Below the pieces are notes generated by a model, which was given only the letters and a program-made list of their open reading frames with translations, did not search any database and was not told the origin of the DNA. Shown here piece after piece: positions 42,281 through 50,576 of a DNA stretch of 64,000 nt. The translations under genes were made by a program, and so were the position numbers. The stretch's first letter is position 1; every line of letters begins with the position of its first letter. The stretch spans positions 2,914,001 through 2,978,000 of the forward strand of contig NZ_CP114413.1 in assembly GCF_027270315.1 (NCBI RefSeq), written 5' to 3'. This DNA is from Streptomyces cinnabarinus. GTDB lineage: Bacteria; Actinomycetota; Actinomycetes; Streptomycetales; Streptomycetaceae.

Positions 42281-43393
42281 ATGCCCACCCCGACCTCACC
42301 GGGCCAGGTCTTCGTCACCGGCACCGGACGCTGTGGCTCGACCCTGGTCTCCGAGTTACTGCGCGAGCACCCGCAGGCCCTCAGCCTGTCGGAGCTCTTC
42401 AACCACCTCACGGACATGTACCGGATCACCGCCCGGGTCTTCCCCGAAGGCCCCCTCACGGCGGCGGAGTTCTGGTCCGTCCTGTCCTCCCGCAACACCG
42501 TCAACCGACTCCTGGGCGCCAACGGACTCGCCCCCAGGGAGGTCCTCTACCGCCCCTCGGCGACGACCCGGTTCCAGGCCGACACCGGTATCCCGGCCGT
42601 CCTGATGACCACGCTCCCCCACCTCACCGACACCCCGGACGAGCTGTACGACGAACTCCGCGTCGCCGTCGCCGAGTTCCCGGACGCCCGGGCCGGCGAG
42701 CACTACCGGCGCATGTTCGCCTGGCTGTGCACCCGCTTCGGCAAGACCCTGTGGGCCGAGCGCAGCGGCGGCTCGCTGATCCTCGCGGGGCAGTTCCGCG
42801 AGCACTTCCCCGACGCCCGCTATCTGCACATCGTGCGCGACGGCCGGGACACCGCGCTCTCGATGAGCCGGCACACCGGTTTCCGGATGGCGGCGGTGGT
42901 GATGGCCCTGCATCTCACCCTCGGCCACGACCCGTACGCCGACACTCCCGCGCCGGACGTCGAACGGAACCTGGGCTTCGTACCGGAGGAGCTGCTGCCG
43001 TTCCTGCCGGACCGGTTCGACGCGGACGCCGTGCGCGACTACCGGCTGCCGGTCTCGCTGTTCGGCACGTACTGGGCCGACGAGATGCAGCGCGGCATGG
43101 AGGCGATGTCCCTGCTGCCGCAGGAGAACGTGCTGCACGTCTGGTACGAGGACCTGCTCGCCGCGCCCGAGGAGTCCCTGCACCGCATCGGCGAGTTCCT
43201 CGGCGCGGACTTCGTGGACAGCGACTGGGAGCGCCGCAGCGCCGCCAAGGTGGGCGCGCCCTCGTCGTCCTGGCGGGACCTGCCCGACGCCGAGCGCGAG
43301 GAGCTGGACCAGGCGTGCGCCGCCGGGTTCGCCGTACTCGCCGCGCACGGTGTCGTCCCCATGGCCGGCACGACGGCAAGGAGCGGCGCATGA
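42281..43393 (+). CDS. PAPS-dependent sulfotransferase
   Basis: A 370-residue cytosolic sulfotransferase. The 5'-phosphosulfate loop is FVTGTGRCGSTLVSELL (residues 11-27) and the 3'-phosphate site is YLHIVRDGRDTALSMSRH. It transfers sulfate from PAPS to an unknown acceptor, most plausibly the product of the adjacent type III PKS. The ATG at 42281 follows GGAAGGA. Residue L26 is a TTA codon (42356-42358). The stop overlaps the start of cysC (ATGA), so PAPS production and use are translationally linked. The larger frame open upstream runs through the MITE and is not coding. Confidence 0.9.
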   Translation: MPTPTSPGQVFVTGTGRCGSTLVSELLREHPQALSLSELFNHLTDMYRITARVFPEGPLTAAEFWSVLSSRNTVNRLLGANGLAPREVLYRPSATTRFQADTGIPAVLMTTLPHLTDTPDELYDELRVAVAEFPDARAGEHYRRMFAWLCTRFGKTLWAERSGGSLILAGQFREHFPDARYLHIVRDGRDTALSMSRHTGFRMAAVVMALHLTLGHDPYADTPAPDVERNLGFVPEELLPFLPDRFDADAVRDYRLPVSLFGTYWADEMQRGMEAMSLLPQENVLHVWYEDLLAAPEESLHRIGEFLGADFVDSDWERRSAAKVGAPSSSWRDLPDAEREELDQACAAGFAVLAAHGVVPMAGTTARSGA

Positions 43394-43938
43394 GGACCCC
43401 ACCCACCCAGGGCGCCACGGTGTGGCTGACCGGGCTGCCCAGCTCCGGCAAGACCACGCTGGCCCAGGCGCTGGCGAGCCGCCTCACCCGGGAGGGAAGG
43501 CGGGTCGAGGTCCTCGACGGCGACGAGATACGCACCTTCCTCAGCGCCGGTCTCGGCTTCACCCGTGAGGACCGGGACACCAACGTGCAGCGCATCGGCC
43601 TGGTCGCCGAGGTGCTGGCCCGCAACGGCATCCTGGTGCTGGTCCCGGTCATCGCGCCGTACGCCGACAGCCGGGAGGCGGTCCGCAAGCGGCACGAGGC
43701 GAGCGCCACCCCGTATCTGGAGGTGCATGTCGCCACGCCCCTCCAGGTGTGCGCCGTACGCGATGTGAAGGGCCTGTACGCGCAGGCCCGGGCCGGACGG
43801 CTGTCCGGTCTCACCGGGATCGACGACCCCTATGAGCCGCCGCAGACGCCGGACGCGAAGGTCGAGACCCAACTCCAGTCCGTGGAGGAGTCGGTGACCG
43901 CCGTCCACGCGCTGATGACCCAACGGGGGCTGTTATGA
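43390..43938 (+). CDS. cysC: Adenylylsulfate kinase
   Basis: A 182-residue APS kinase that phosphorylates APS to PAPS. The P-loop is TGLPSSGKTTLAQ; next come LDGDEIRTFLSAGLGFTREDRDTNVQRIG (APS-binding residues) and the lid segment with KGLYAQARAGRLSGLTGIDDPYEPP. The gene is coupled to the sulfotransferase upstream and to cysD downstream (ATGA overlaps). Its last sense codon is TTA (43933-43935), directly before TGA, and the A of that codon is the first base of the cysD ATG. This places a bldA-dependent codon exactly at a coupling point. Confidence 0.93.
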   Translation: MRTPPTQGATVWLTGLPSSGKTTLAQALASRLTREGRRVEVLDGDEIRTFLSAGLGFTREDRDTNVQRIGLVAEVLARNGILVLVPVIAPYADSREAVRKRHEASATPYLEVHVATPLQVCAVRDVKGLYAQARAGRLSGLTGIDDPYEPPQTPDAKVETQLQSVEESVTAVHALMTQRGLL

Positions 43939-44843
43939 CGACGGTTGCCGCCCGGCTCGGGCACACCGACGTACTGGAGGCGGAGGCGGCCTACATCTTC
44001 CGGGAGGTGGCCGGGGAGTTCGAGAAGCCGGTGCTGCTGTTCTCCGGCGGCAAGGACTCCGTGGTGATGCTGCATCTGGCGCTGAAGGCGTTCGCGCCGG
44101 CGCCGCCGCCGTTCGCGCTGCTGCATGTGGACACCGGGCACAACTTCCCCGAGGTGCTCGCCTACCGGGACCGGGTGGTGGCCGAACATGGGCTCACCCT
44201 CCATGTGGCGTCCGTACAGGACTACATCGACCGGGGTGTGCTGCGCGAACGTCCCGACGGCACCCGTAATCCGCTTCAGACGCTGCCGCTGCTGGAGGCC
44301 ATCAGCGGCGGCGGGTTCGACGCGGTGTTCGGCGGCGGGCGGCGCGACGAGGAGAAGGCGCGGGCCAAGGAGCGGGTCTTCTCCCTGCGGGACGAGTTCG
44401 GTACCTGGGACCCGCGCCGCCAGCGGCCGGAGCTGTGGCAGCTGTACAACGGCCGTCATCTGCCCGGCGAGCATGTGCGCATCTTCCCGCTGTCCAACTG
44501 GACCGAGCTGGACGTGTGGCAGTACATCGCCCGCGAGGGCATCGAGCTGCCGTCCATCTACTTCGCGCACGAGCGTGAGGTGTTCCTGCGGTCCGGGATG
44601 TGGCTGGCGCCGGGCGACTGGGGCGGCCCGCGGGACGGCGAGCCGGTGGAGAAGCGCCGGGTGCGCTACCGCACCGTCGGCGACATGTCCTGCACCGGCG
44701 CCGTGCTGTCCGAGGCGTCCGCGGTCGACGAGGTGATCGTCGAGATCACCGCCTCCCGGCTCACCGAGCGCGGCGCCACCCGCGCCGACGACCGGCTGTC
44801 GGAGGCCGCGATGGAGGACCGCAAACGCGAGGGGTACTTCTGA
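43935..44843 (+). CDS. cysD: Sulfate adenylyltransferase subunit 2
   Basis: A 302-residue ATP sulfurylase small subunit. The PP-loop is LLFSGGKDSVVML; LLHVDTGHNFPE, GGGRRDEEKARAKER and LSNWTELDVWQYI are family hallmarks; the C-terminal RKREGYF is typical. With CysN it makes APS from sulfate and ATP. It overlaps cysC by ATGA and lies 145 bp before the likely cysN start. A PAPS reductase (cysH) and a sulfite reductase, which accompany these genes in the assimilation operon of other streptomycetes, are absent here. Confidence 0.94.
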   Translation: MTTVAARLGHTDVLEAEAAYIFREVAGEFEKPVLLFSGGKDSVVMLHLALKAFAPAPPPFALLHVDTGHNFPEVLAYRDRVVAEHGLTLHVASVQDYIDRGVLRERPDGTRNPLQTLPLLEAISGGGFDAVFGGGRRDEEKARAKERVFSLRDEFGTWDPRRQRPELWQLYNGRHLPGEHVRIFPLSNWTELDVWQYIAREGIELPSIYFAHEREVFLRSGMWLAPGDWGGPRDGEPVEKRRVRYRTVGDMSCTGAVLSEASAVDEVIVEITASRLTERGATRADDRLSEAAMEDRKREGYF

Positions 44844-44988
44844 CGTGACCGCCGAACCGACGGCCCTCGGCCGGCCCCCGCACTCCACTGCCCACTCCAC
44901 CGCCGCCCTGATGGTGCGCGGCATCTTCCAGGAAGCCAGGTCCCGGCTGACCGCCGGGTCCGGCGCGCAGAAAGGACGCGTGAACACG

Positions 44989-46242
44989 ATGGCCACCGAC
45001 CGGCCCTCCGAGGCGACCGCGGCCGAGGCGGACCTGCTCCGCTGGGCCACCGCCGGCTCGGTGGACGACGGCAAGTCGACCCTCGTGGGACGGCTGCTGC
45101 ACGACTCCAAGTCCGTCCTCGCCGACCAGTTGGAGGCCGTCGCCCGCGCGTCCTCCGGCGAGGGCCCCGACCTGGCCCTGCTCACCGACGGGCTGCGCGC
45201 CGAGCGCGAGCAGGGCATCACCATCGATGTCGCCTACCGCTACTTCGCCACGCCCCGGCGCCGGTTCATCCTCGCCGACACCCCGGGCCATGTGCAGTAC
45301 ACCCGCAACATGGTCACCGGCGCCTCGACGGCCACGCTGACCGTGATCCTGGTCGACGCCCGCAAGGGCGTGGTCGAGCAGACCCGGCGGCACGCGGCCG
45401 TCGCGGCGCTGCTGCGGGTGCCGCACGTGGTCCTCGCCGTCAACAAGATGGACCTCGTCGGCTACGAGCGGTCCGTGTTCCGGGGCATCGTCGAGGAGTT
45501 CGCCCGCATCGCCATGGAGCTCGGCATTCCCGAGGTCACCGCGATCCCGATCTCCGCGCTCGCGGGTGACAACGTCGTCGAGAAGTCCACGCGCATGGAC
45601 TGGTACGCGGGCCCGACCGTCCTCGCGCACCTGGAGGACGTCCCCGTCGCGGACGAGGTGACCGACGGACCCGCCCGGTTCCCGGTCCAGTACGTCATCC
45701 GCTCCGGCGACGTCCGGCTCTACGCCGGTCAGCTCGCCGCCGGCGCCCTGCGGGTCGGCGACCGGGTCACCGTGCTGCCGTCCGGGCGCACCACCACCGT
45801 CACCGGTATCGACGTGCTGGGCGAACCGGCCGAGCAGGTCCGCTCGCCGCAGTCCGGCGCGCTGCGGCTCGCCGACGACCTCGACGTCTCCCGGGGCGAC
45901 CTGATCGTCCCGGCGGCGGCGCTGCCGACGGTGTCCCGGGATGTCGAGGCGGCCGTGTGCCATCTGCACGAACGGCCGCTCAGGCCCGGCGACCACGTGC
46001 TGCTGAAGCACACCACGCGCACCGTGCGCGCGGTGGTCCGCCGGATTCCCGGTCCTGGCCGGCTCGACCTGAACGAGATCGGCCAGGTCTCCCTGCGCAC
46101 CGCCGAACACCTGGCGTTCGACCGGTACGAGGACAGCCGGCGCACCGGTTCCTTCGTCCTGATCGACCCGGCCGACGGCGCCACGCTGACCGCGGGCATG
46201 GTCGGCGCGACCGCTCCGGGACCCCCCGATGCGGCTGCCTGA
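44989..46242 (+). CDS. cysN: Sulfate adenylyltransferase subunit 1 (GTPase)
   Basis: A 417-residue GTPase subunit of ATP sulfurylase. G motifs: GSVDDGKSTLVG (G1), GITIDVAYRYF (G2), DTPGHVQY (G3), NKMD (G4). Beta-barrel EF-Tu-like domains follow. GTP hydrolysis drives APS synthesis by CysD. I start at ATG 44989, close to the conserved LLRWATAGSVDDGK; GTG 44980 and GTG 44845 are in frame too, but the latter adds 48 residues with no family match. An AAAGGAC box lies at 44971-44977. The end overlaps the next lipoprotein gene by 14 bp. Confidence 0.92.
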   Translation: MATDRPSEATAAEADLLRWATAGSVDDGKSTLVGRLLHDSKSVLADQLEAVARASSGEGPDLALLTDGLRAEREQGITIDVAYRYFATPRRRFILADTPGHVQYTRNMVTGASTATLTVILVDARKGVVEQTRRHAAVAALLRVPHVVLAVNKMDLVGYERSVFRGIVEEFARIAMELGIPEVTAIPISALAGDNVVEKSTRMDWYAGPTVLAHLEDVPVADEVTDGPARFPVQYVIRSGDVRLYAGQLAAGALRVGDRVTVLPSGRTTTVTGIDVLGEPAEQVRSPQSGALRLADDLDVSRGDLIVPAAALPTVSRDVEAAVCHLHERPLRPGDHVLLKHTTRTVRAVVRRIPGPGRLDLNEIGQVSLRTAEHLAFDRYEDSRRTGSFVLIDPADGATLTAGMVGATAPGPPDAAA

Positions 46243-47371
46243 GCACGGCCCGGCGTTCCCCCGCTCCCGGCGTCCGCTCCGCGCGGCCCTCGCGCTGCTC
46301 CTGCTGCTGGTTCTGGCGGCGGGCTGCGGCTACGGGTCCCGGGCGCCGGTGGCGGCGGCACCGGCCGTGGGCACCGGACCACCGCTGTCGGCGGAGGAGG
46401 TCTCCGTCGGCTACTTCGCCAACGTCACCCATGCCACCGCGCTGGCCGGTGTGCAGAAGGGCTACTTCACCCGCGAGCTGGGCGGCACCCGGCTGCGCAC
46501 GCAGGTCTTCAACGGCGGCCCGTCGGCGTTGGAGGCGCTCAACGCGGGCGCCGTGGACATCGCGTGGATGGGACCGTCGCCGGCGGTCAACGGCTATCTG
46601 CGGTCCGAGGGGCGCGGTCTGCGGATCGTCTCCGGTGCCGCCTCGGGCGGGGTCGCGCTGGTCGTCGACGCCGACGCGAAGGTGCGCGGCACCGACGTCC
46701 GGGGGCTCCGGATCGCGACGCCGGAGGCGGGCAACACCCAGGACGTGGCGCTGCTGCACTGGATCCGCGAGCAGGGCTGGGAGGTCGACCCGCACACCGG
46801 GCGCGGTGACGTCACGGTGGTACGGCAGTCGTCCAAGGAGATCCCGACCAGCTTCCGGCGGGGCACGATCGACGGGGCGTGGGTGCCGGAGCCGGTGGCC
46901 GCGCAGCTCGTCGCGGCCGGCGGCCGGGTGCTCCTCGACGAGGCGGACCTGTGGGACGACGGCGCGTTCGTCACCGCCCTGGTGGTGGTGTCCCCCTCGT
47001 TCCTGGCCGACCATCCGGACGTCGTCGAGGCCGTGCTGCGCGGTTCGGTACGCGTCAACGCCTGGCTGAAGAGCCGCCCCGCCGAAGGGAAGGCGGCCGT
47101 CAACGACGCCATCGAATCCGTGACCGGCCGGCCACTGGACCGCGCTGTCCTCGACGCGGCCTGGCGGCACGTCAGCCTCACCGAGGATCCCCTCGCCGCG
47201 ACGCTCGCCGAGGGGGCGGAGCGGGCGGACCGGCTCGGTCTGCTCGGCGGGAGCCCCGCGGCCCTGGACGGAATCTTCGATCTGCGCCCCCTCAACCGGG
47301 TCCTCGCCCGACAGGGCGAACCGGCCGTGGATGACGCCGGACTCGGTGTCGTGGCCACTCCGACCACCTGA
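46229..47371 (+). CDS. ABC transporter substrate-binding lipoprotein (sulfonate/taurine type)
   Basis: A 380-residue SsuA/TauA-like binding protein. The signal peptide ends in lipobox LAAGC with lipidated C33. The mature part has VSVGYFANVTHATALAGVQKGYF, FNGGPSALEALNAGAVDIAWMGPSPAVNGY and QSSKEIPTSFRRGTIDGAWVPEP, the nitrate/sulfonate/taurine pattern. With the next two genes it forms an importer. Because it follows cysCDN, the cargo may be sulfate or an organosulfonate that feeds PAPS formation; only the family, not the cargo, can be seen. The ATG is inside the cysN end (14-bp overlap). Confidence 0.88.
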   Translation: MRLPEHGPAFPRSRRPLRAALALLLLLVLAAGCGYGSRAPVAAAPAVGTGPPLSAEEVSVGYFANVTHATALAGVQKGYFTRELGGTRLRTQVFNGGPSALEALNAGAVDIAWMGPSPAVNGYLRSEGRGLRIVSGAASGGVALVVDADAKVRGTDVRGLRIATPEAGNTQDVALLHWIREQGWEVDPHTGRGDVTVVRQSSKEIPTSFRRGTIDGAWVPEPVAAQLVAAGGRVLLDEADLWDDGAFVTALVVVSPSFLADHPDVVEAVLRGSVRVNAWLKSRPAEGKAAVNDAIESVTGRPLDRAVLDAAWRHVSLTEDPLAATLAEGAERADRLGLLGGSPAALDGIFDLRPLNRVLARQGEPAVDDAGLGVVATPTT

Positions 47372-47390
47372 ACCCTAAGGATTTGATCGC

Positions 47391-48179
47391 ATGTCAGAAA
47401 CGGTGCTGCGAGCCGGCGCACCGGCCCGCACCGTCCTCGAGGCCGAGGCGGAGCATCCCGCCGTACGCCTCACCCATGTCTCCAAGTGGTTCGACACCGC
47501 GGGGCGCCGCCAGACGGTCCTCGACGACATCGGACTGACCGTCGCAAGCGGCGAGTTCGTCTGTGTGCTGGGCGCCTCCGGCTGTGGCAAGTCCACCCTG
47601 CTCAACCTGGTCGCGGGCCTGGACCGGCCGTCCACGGGCACCATCGACGTGCCCGGCGGGCGGCGGCCGGCTCTGATGTTCCAGGACCACGCCCTGTTCC
47701 CCTGGCTCACCGCCGGACGGAACGTCGAACTCGCCCTGCGGCTGCGCGGGGTGCCCCGTCGCGACCGCCCCGAGGAGGCCCGCCGGCTCCTCGAACTGGT
47801 CCGGCTGAAGGACGCGTACGGCAAGCGCGTGCACGAGCTGTCCGGCGGGATGCGGCAGCGCGTCGCCCTGGCCCGCGCGCTCGCCCAGGAGAGCGATGTG
47901 CTGCTGATGGACGAGCCGTTCGCCGCGCTCGACGCCATCACCCGGGACGTGCTGCACGAGGAACTCACCCGCATCTGGTCGGAGAACAAGCTCTCCGTCG
48001 TCTTCGTCACCCACAACGTCCGCGAGGCGGTGCGGCTCGGGCAGCGGGTCGTGCTGCTGTCCTCCCGGCCGGGCCGGGTCGCCCGCGAGTGGGCCGCCAC
48101 CGACACCCCGGAAGCCGCACTGACGTCCCAGGTCACCGACGCGCTGCGGGAGGAGATACGCCGCCATGGCCGCCGGTGA
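47391..48179 (+). CDS. ABC transporter ATP-binding protein (SsuB type)
   Basis: A 262-residue ABC ATPase. Walker A LGASGCGKSTLLNLVAG, Q-loop MFQDHALFPWLT, signature LSGGMRQRVALARAL, Walker B VLLMDEPFAALDA and H-loop VFVTHNVREAV are all intact. It belongs to the SsuB/TauB/NrtD group. A 19-bp gap separates it from the lipoprotein gene, and its end overlaps the permease by 14 bp. Energises uptake by the lipoprotein and permease encoded beside it. Confidence 0.93.
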   Translation: MSETVLRAGAPARTVLEAEAEHPAVRLTHVSKWFDTAGRRQTVLDDIGLTVASGEFVCVLGASGCGKSTLLNLVAGLDRPSTGTIDVPGGRRPALMFQDHALFPWLTAGRNVELALRLRGVPRRDRPEEARRLLELVRLKDAYGKRVHELSGGMRQRVALARALAQESDVLLMDEPFAALDAITRDVLHEELTRIWSENKLSVVFVTHNVREAVRLGQRVVLLSSRPGRVAREWAATDTPEAALTSQVTDALREEIRRHGRR

Positions 48180-49065
48180 GACGGTCGCGCCCCGCAAGGT
48201 GACCGAGACCGCGGCCGTCGAGGCCGGTCTCGACGCGCTGGACAGCGCACCCGTCGGCTCCGCCCGGACACCGTTGCGGCAGATCCTGCGGGAACGGGTG
48301 CTGCCGCCCGTGGCCGCCGCCGCGCTCGTCCTGCTTGCCTGGCAGCTCGCCTACGAGGCCGAGGTCAAGCCGCACTATCTGCTGCCGTCACCGGCCGACG
48401 TGTGGCGGGCGCTGTCGGACCAGTGGTACGAGGGCACGCTGTTCTCCACGGTGTGGACGAGCATGCAGCGCGGCGCCCTCGGGTTCGCGGCGGCCGTCGT
48501 GATCGGCACCGCGCTGGGCCTGCTGCTCGGCGCGGTGCGGTCGCTGCGGGTCGGGATCGGTCCGGTGCTGTCGGGGCTCCAGTCCTTGCCGTCGGTGGCG
48601 TGGGTACCGGCGGCGGTCGTGTGGTTCGGGCTCACCGACGCCACCATCTACGCGGTCGTCCTGCTGGGCGCCGTACCGTCCATCGCGAACGGGCTGCTGG
48701 CGGGCGTGGACCAGGTGCCACCGCTGTATCTGCGGGCCGGACGGGTGCTGGGCGCCACCGGGCCCGCCCGGGTCCGGCACATCCTGCTGCCCGCGGCCCT
48801 GCCCGGCTATCTGGCCGGGCTCAAACAGGGCTGGGCGTTCTCCTGGCGATCTCTCATGGCGGCCGAACTCATCGCCAGCTCACCCGAGTTGGGCCTGGGC
48901 CTCGGCCAGCTGCTGGAGAACGCCCGCACCTATCAGGACATGGCCCTGGTCCTCGCGACCATCACGGAGATCCTGGTGGTCGGCATCGCGGTGGACCTGA
49001 TGCTGTTCGCGCCGCTGGAGCGGCGGGTGCTGCGGTCGCGGGGGCTGGCGGGGGCGCGGTCGTGA
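48166..49065 (+). CDS. ABC transporter permease (SsuC type)
   Basis: A 299-residue membrane permease with six helices after a 45-residue cytoplasmic N-terminus. First helix VLPPVAAAALVLLAWQLAY; family landmarks are LPSPADVWRAL, LQSLPSVAWVPAAVVWFG and the EAA loop, with RAGRVLGATGPARVRHILLPAALPGYLAGLKQGWAFSWRSLMAAEL in its usual place near residues 190-240. Third component of the sulfonate-type importer. It overlaps the ATPase gene by 14 bp and is followed 31 bp later by a PucR gene on the same strand. Confidence 0.92.
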   Translation: MAAGETVAPRKVTETAAVEAGLDALDSAPVGSARTPLRQILRERVLPPVAAAALVLLAWQLAYEAEVKPHYLLPSPADVWRALSDQWYEGTLFSTVWTSMQRGALGFAAAVVIGTALGLLLGAVRSLRVGIGPVLSGLQSLPSVAWVPAAVVWFGLTDATIYAVVLLGAVPSIANGLLAGVDQVPPLYLRAGRVLGATGPARVRHILLPAALPGYLAGLKQGWAFSWRSLMAAELIASSPELGLGLGQLLENARTYQDMALVLATITEILVVGIAVDLMLFAPLERRVLRSRGLAGARS

Positions 49066-49096
49066 CGAGGGGGACGCGGGCTGCTGTACTGACCTG

Positions 49097-50377
49097 ATGA
49101 GCGAGCGCGCCGGTCCGGAATCCTCATGGCTGCTCCGGCTGGCGCCGTCCGCGGTGCCACCGGAACCGGCGTGTCCACCGGAGACGCTGGCCATGGCCGA
49201 ACTGCCGCTGGGCCCCGGACCGGTCGGCTGGGCCGTCGAGGTGGCCCGGGACATGGCGGCGCACATCGTGCGGCAGGTGCCCGAGCACGGCACCCCCGGC
49301 GCGTACCCGCTGTTCCAGCGGGCGGTGGAGGCCACCGTCCTGACGGCCGTGCGGGGGCTCGCCACCGAACCGGAGCCGAACGCTTCGCTGGTGGCGTCGC
49401 ACGCGGTGGCCGGTATCGCCGAACTGGCCCGCCGCAACGTCCCGTTGGACCGGGTGCTGCGCGGTGTGCGGCTCGGCCACGCCTATCTGCACGCACGGCT
49501 GATGGAGGCGCTCGACAAGGAACCCGAGGACATCCGCGCCCAGGAGGTCCACCGGATCAGCGAGTTGCTCTTCGTCTACGCCGACGTACAGTCCAGCCGG
49601 CTCGCCGAGGAGTACGTCGCCGAACGGGACCGCTGGCGGCGCAGCACCGAGGCCGCCCGCCGCCGCACGGTGGACGACCTGCTGACCGGACGGTCGATCG
49701 GCGCGGCGGTCGCCGCCCGCACCCTGGGCTACGAACTGGCCCGGCACCACACGGCGTTCATCGTCACCTCCCGCTCCCAGGACACCTCGGCCGACGAACT
49801 GCGGCAACTGGCCGCCGAGTTGTGCCGTGCGGCCGGCGGGGAGAGCCTGCTGACCGTGACAGCGGGCGCCACCGAGCTGTGGGCGTGGGCCTGCTGGCCG
49901 GCCGAGCCGAGCCGCGACGCGCTGGCCGCCCTGCCCGCGCTGGTCCCCGAACGAAGACCGCTGCGGGCGGCGATCGGGCCGGTGGGCTACGGCGTGGAGG
50001 GCTTCCGGCGCAGCCACCGCGGCGCCCGGGAGGCCGAGCGGGTGGCCCGCCTGGGCCGTACGGGCTGGCTGTGCGACTACACCGACGTCAGCACGGCGGC
50101 ACTGCTCACCGCCGACACGGAGCACGCGCGGTGGTTCGCGGCGCGGGTGCTGGGAGCGCTGGGGGCCGACGATCCACGGGTGCGGGAGCTGCGCGAGACG
50201 CTGCGGGTGTATCTCGCCGAGGGGCGCAGTCCGCAGGGAGCGGCCGAGCTGCTGTTCGTGGCGCGCAACACGGTGACGTACCGGGTACGGCGGGCCCTTG
50301 AGCTGCTGGGGCGGCCGCTGGAGCAGGATGCGCTGGAGCTGCGGATGGCGCTGGAGATCGCCCGGCTGTTGGGGTAG
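49097..50377 (+). CDS. PucR/CdaR-type transcriptional regulator (first copy)
   Basis: A 426-residue regulator. The N-terminal half is a helical sensor domain (LFQRAVEATVLTAVRGLATE, ELARRNVPLDRVLRGVRLGHAYLHARLMEAL), then a GGDEF-like middle domain (RPLRAAIGPVGYGVEGFRRSHRGAREAERVA) and a C-terminal PucR HTH (GAAELLFVARNTVTYRVRRALELLG). It lies downstream of the sulfur transporter on the same strand and may regulate it, or the MBL-fold gene after it. The intergenic region downstream carries a large inverted repeat (50417-50461) that is a candidate binding site. Confidence 0.87.
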   Translation: MSERAGPESSWLLRLAPSAVPPEPACPPETLAMAELPLGPGPVGWAVEVARDMAAHIVRQVPEHGTPGAYPLFQRAVEATVLTAVRGLATEPEPNASLVASHAVAGIAELARRNVPLDRVLRGVRLGHAYLHARLMEALDKEPEDIRAQEVHRISELLFVYADVQSSRLAEEYVAERDRWRRSTEAARRRTVDDLLTGRSIGAAVAARTLGYELARHHTAFIVTSRSQDTSADELRQLAAELCRAAGGESLLTVTAGATELWAWACWPAEPSRDALAALPALVPERRPLRAAIGPVGYGVEGFRRSHRGAREAERVARLGRTGWLCDYTDVSTAALLTADTEHARWFAARVLGALGADDPRVRELRETLRVYLAEGRSPQGAAELLFVARNTVTYRVRRALELLGRPLEQDALELRMALEIARLLG

Positions 50378-50416
50378 GCGCCGGGGACCGGGAGCCCGGA
50401 GCCGACGGCACGGGAT

Positions 50417-50461
50417 GGGTCCGACATCCCAAACGGCGGCCGGAGTTTGGGCTGTCGGCCC
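50417..50461. promoter_or_regulatory. Large imperfect inverted repeat, candidate operator
   Basis: The arm GGGTCCGACATCCCAAAC (50417-50434) pairs with GTTTGGGCTGTCGGCCC (50445-50461), with few mismatches. A nested palindrome TTTGGGC-TGTCG-GCCCAAA overlaps the right arm. It lies 40 bp after the PucR stop and 116 bp before the MBL-fold gene. It could be a terminator for the former or an operator for the latter; no T-run follows. Confidence 0.5.
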
Positions 50462-50576
50462 AAAGCCCGGAAAGCGTCGGCGCCGTTCACTGCAACGGAA
50501 GACCAACAGCATCTGACACGCGCCCCCATCGCGTACGTACCCGCAGCCGTACCCCCTCACCTCCCCGGGATCCGCC

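Noticed and set aside
44845..44988. 48-residue N-terminal extension of CysN from GTG 44845
   Set aside because: It has a CACTCCACTGCCCACTCCAC-type repeat, no family similarity and no ribosome site; AAAGGAC before 44980/44989 fits better.
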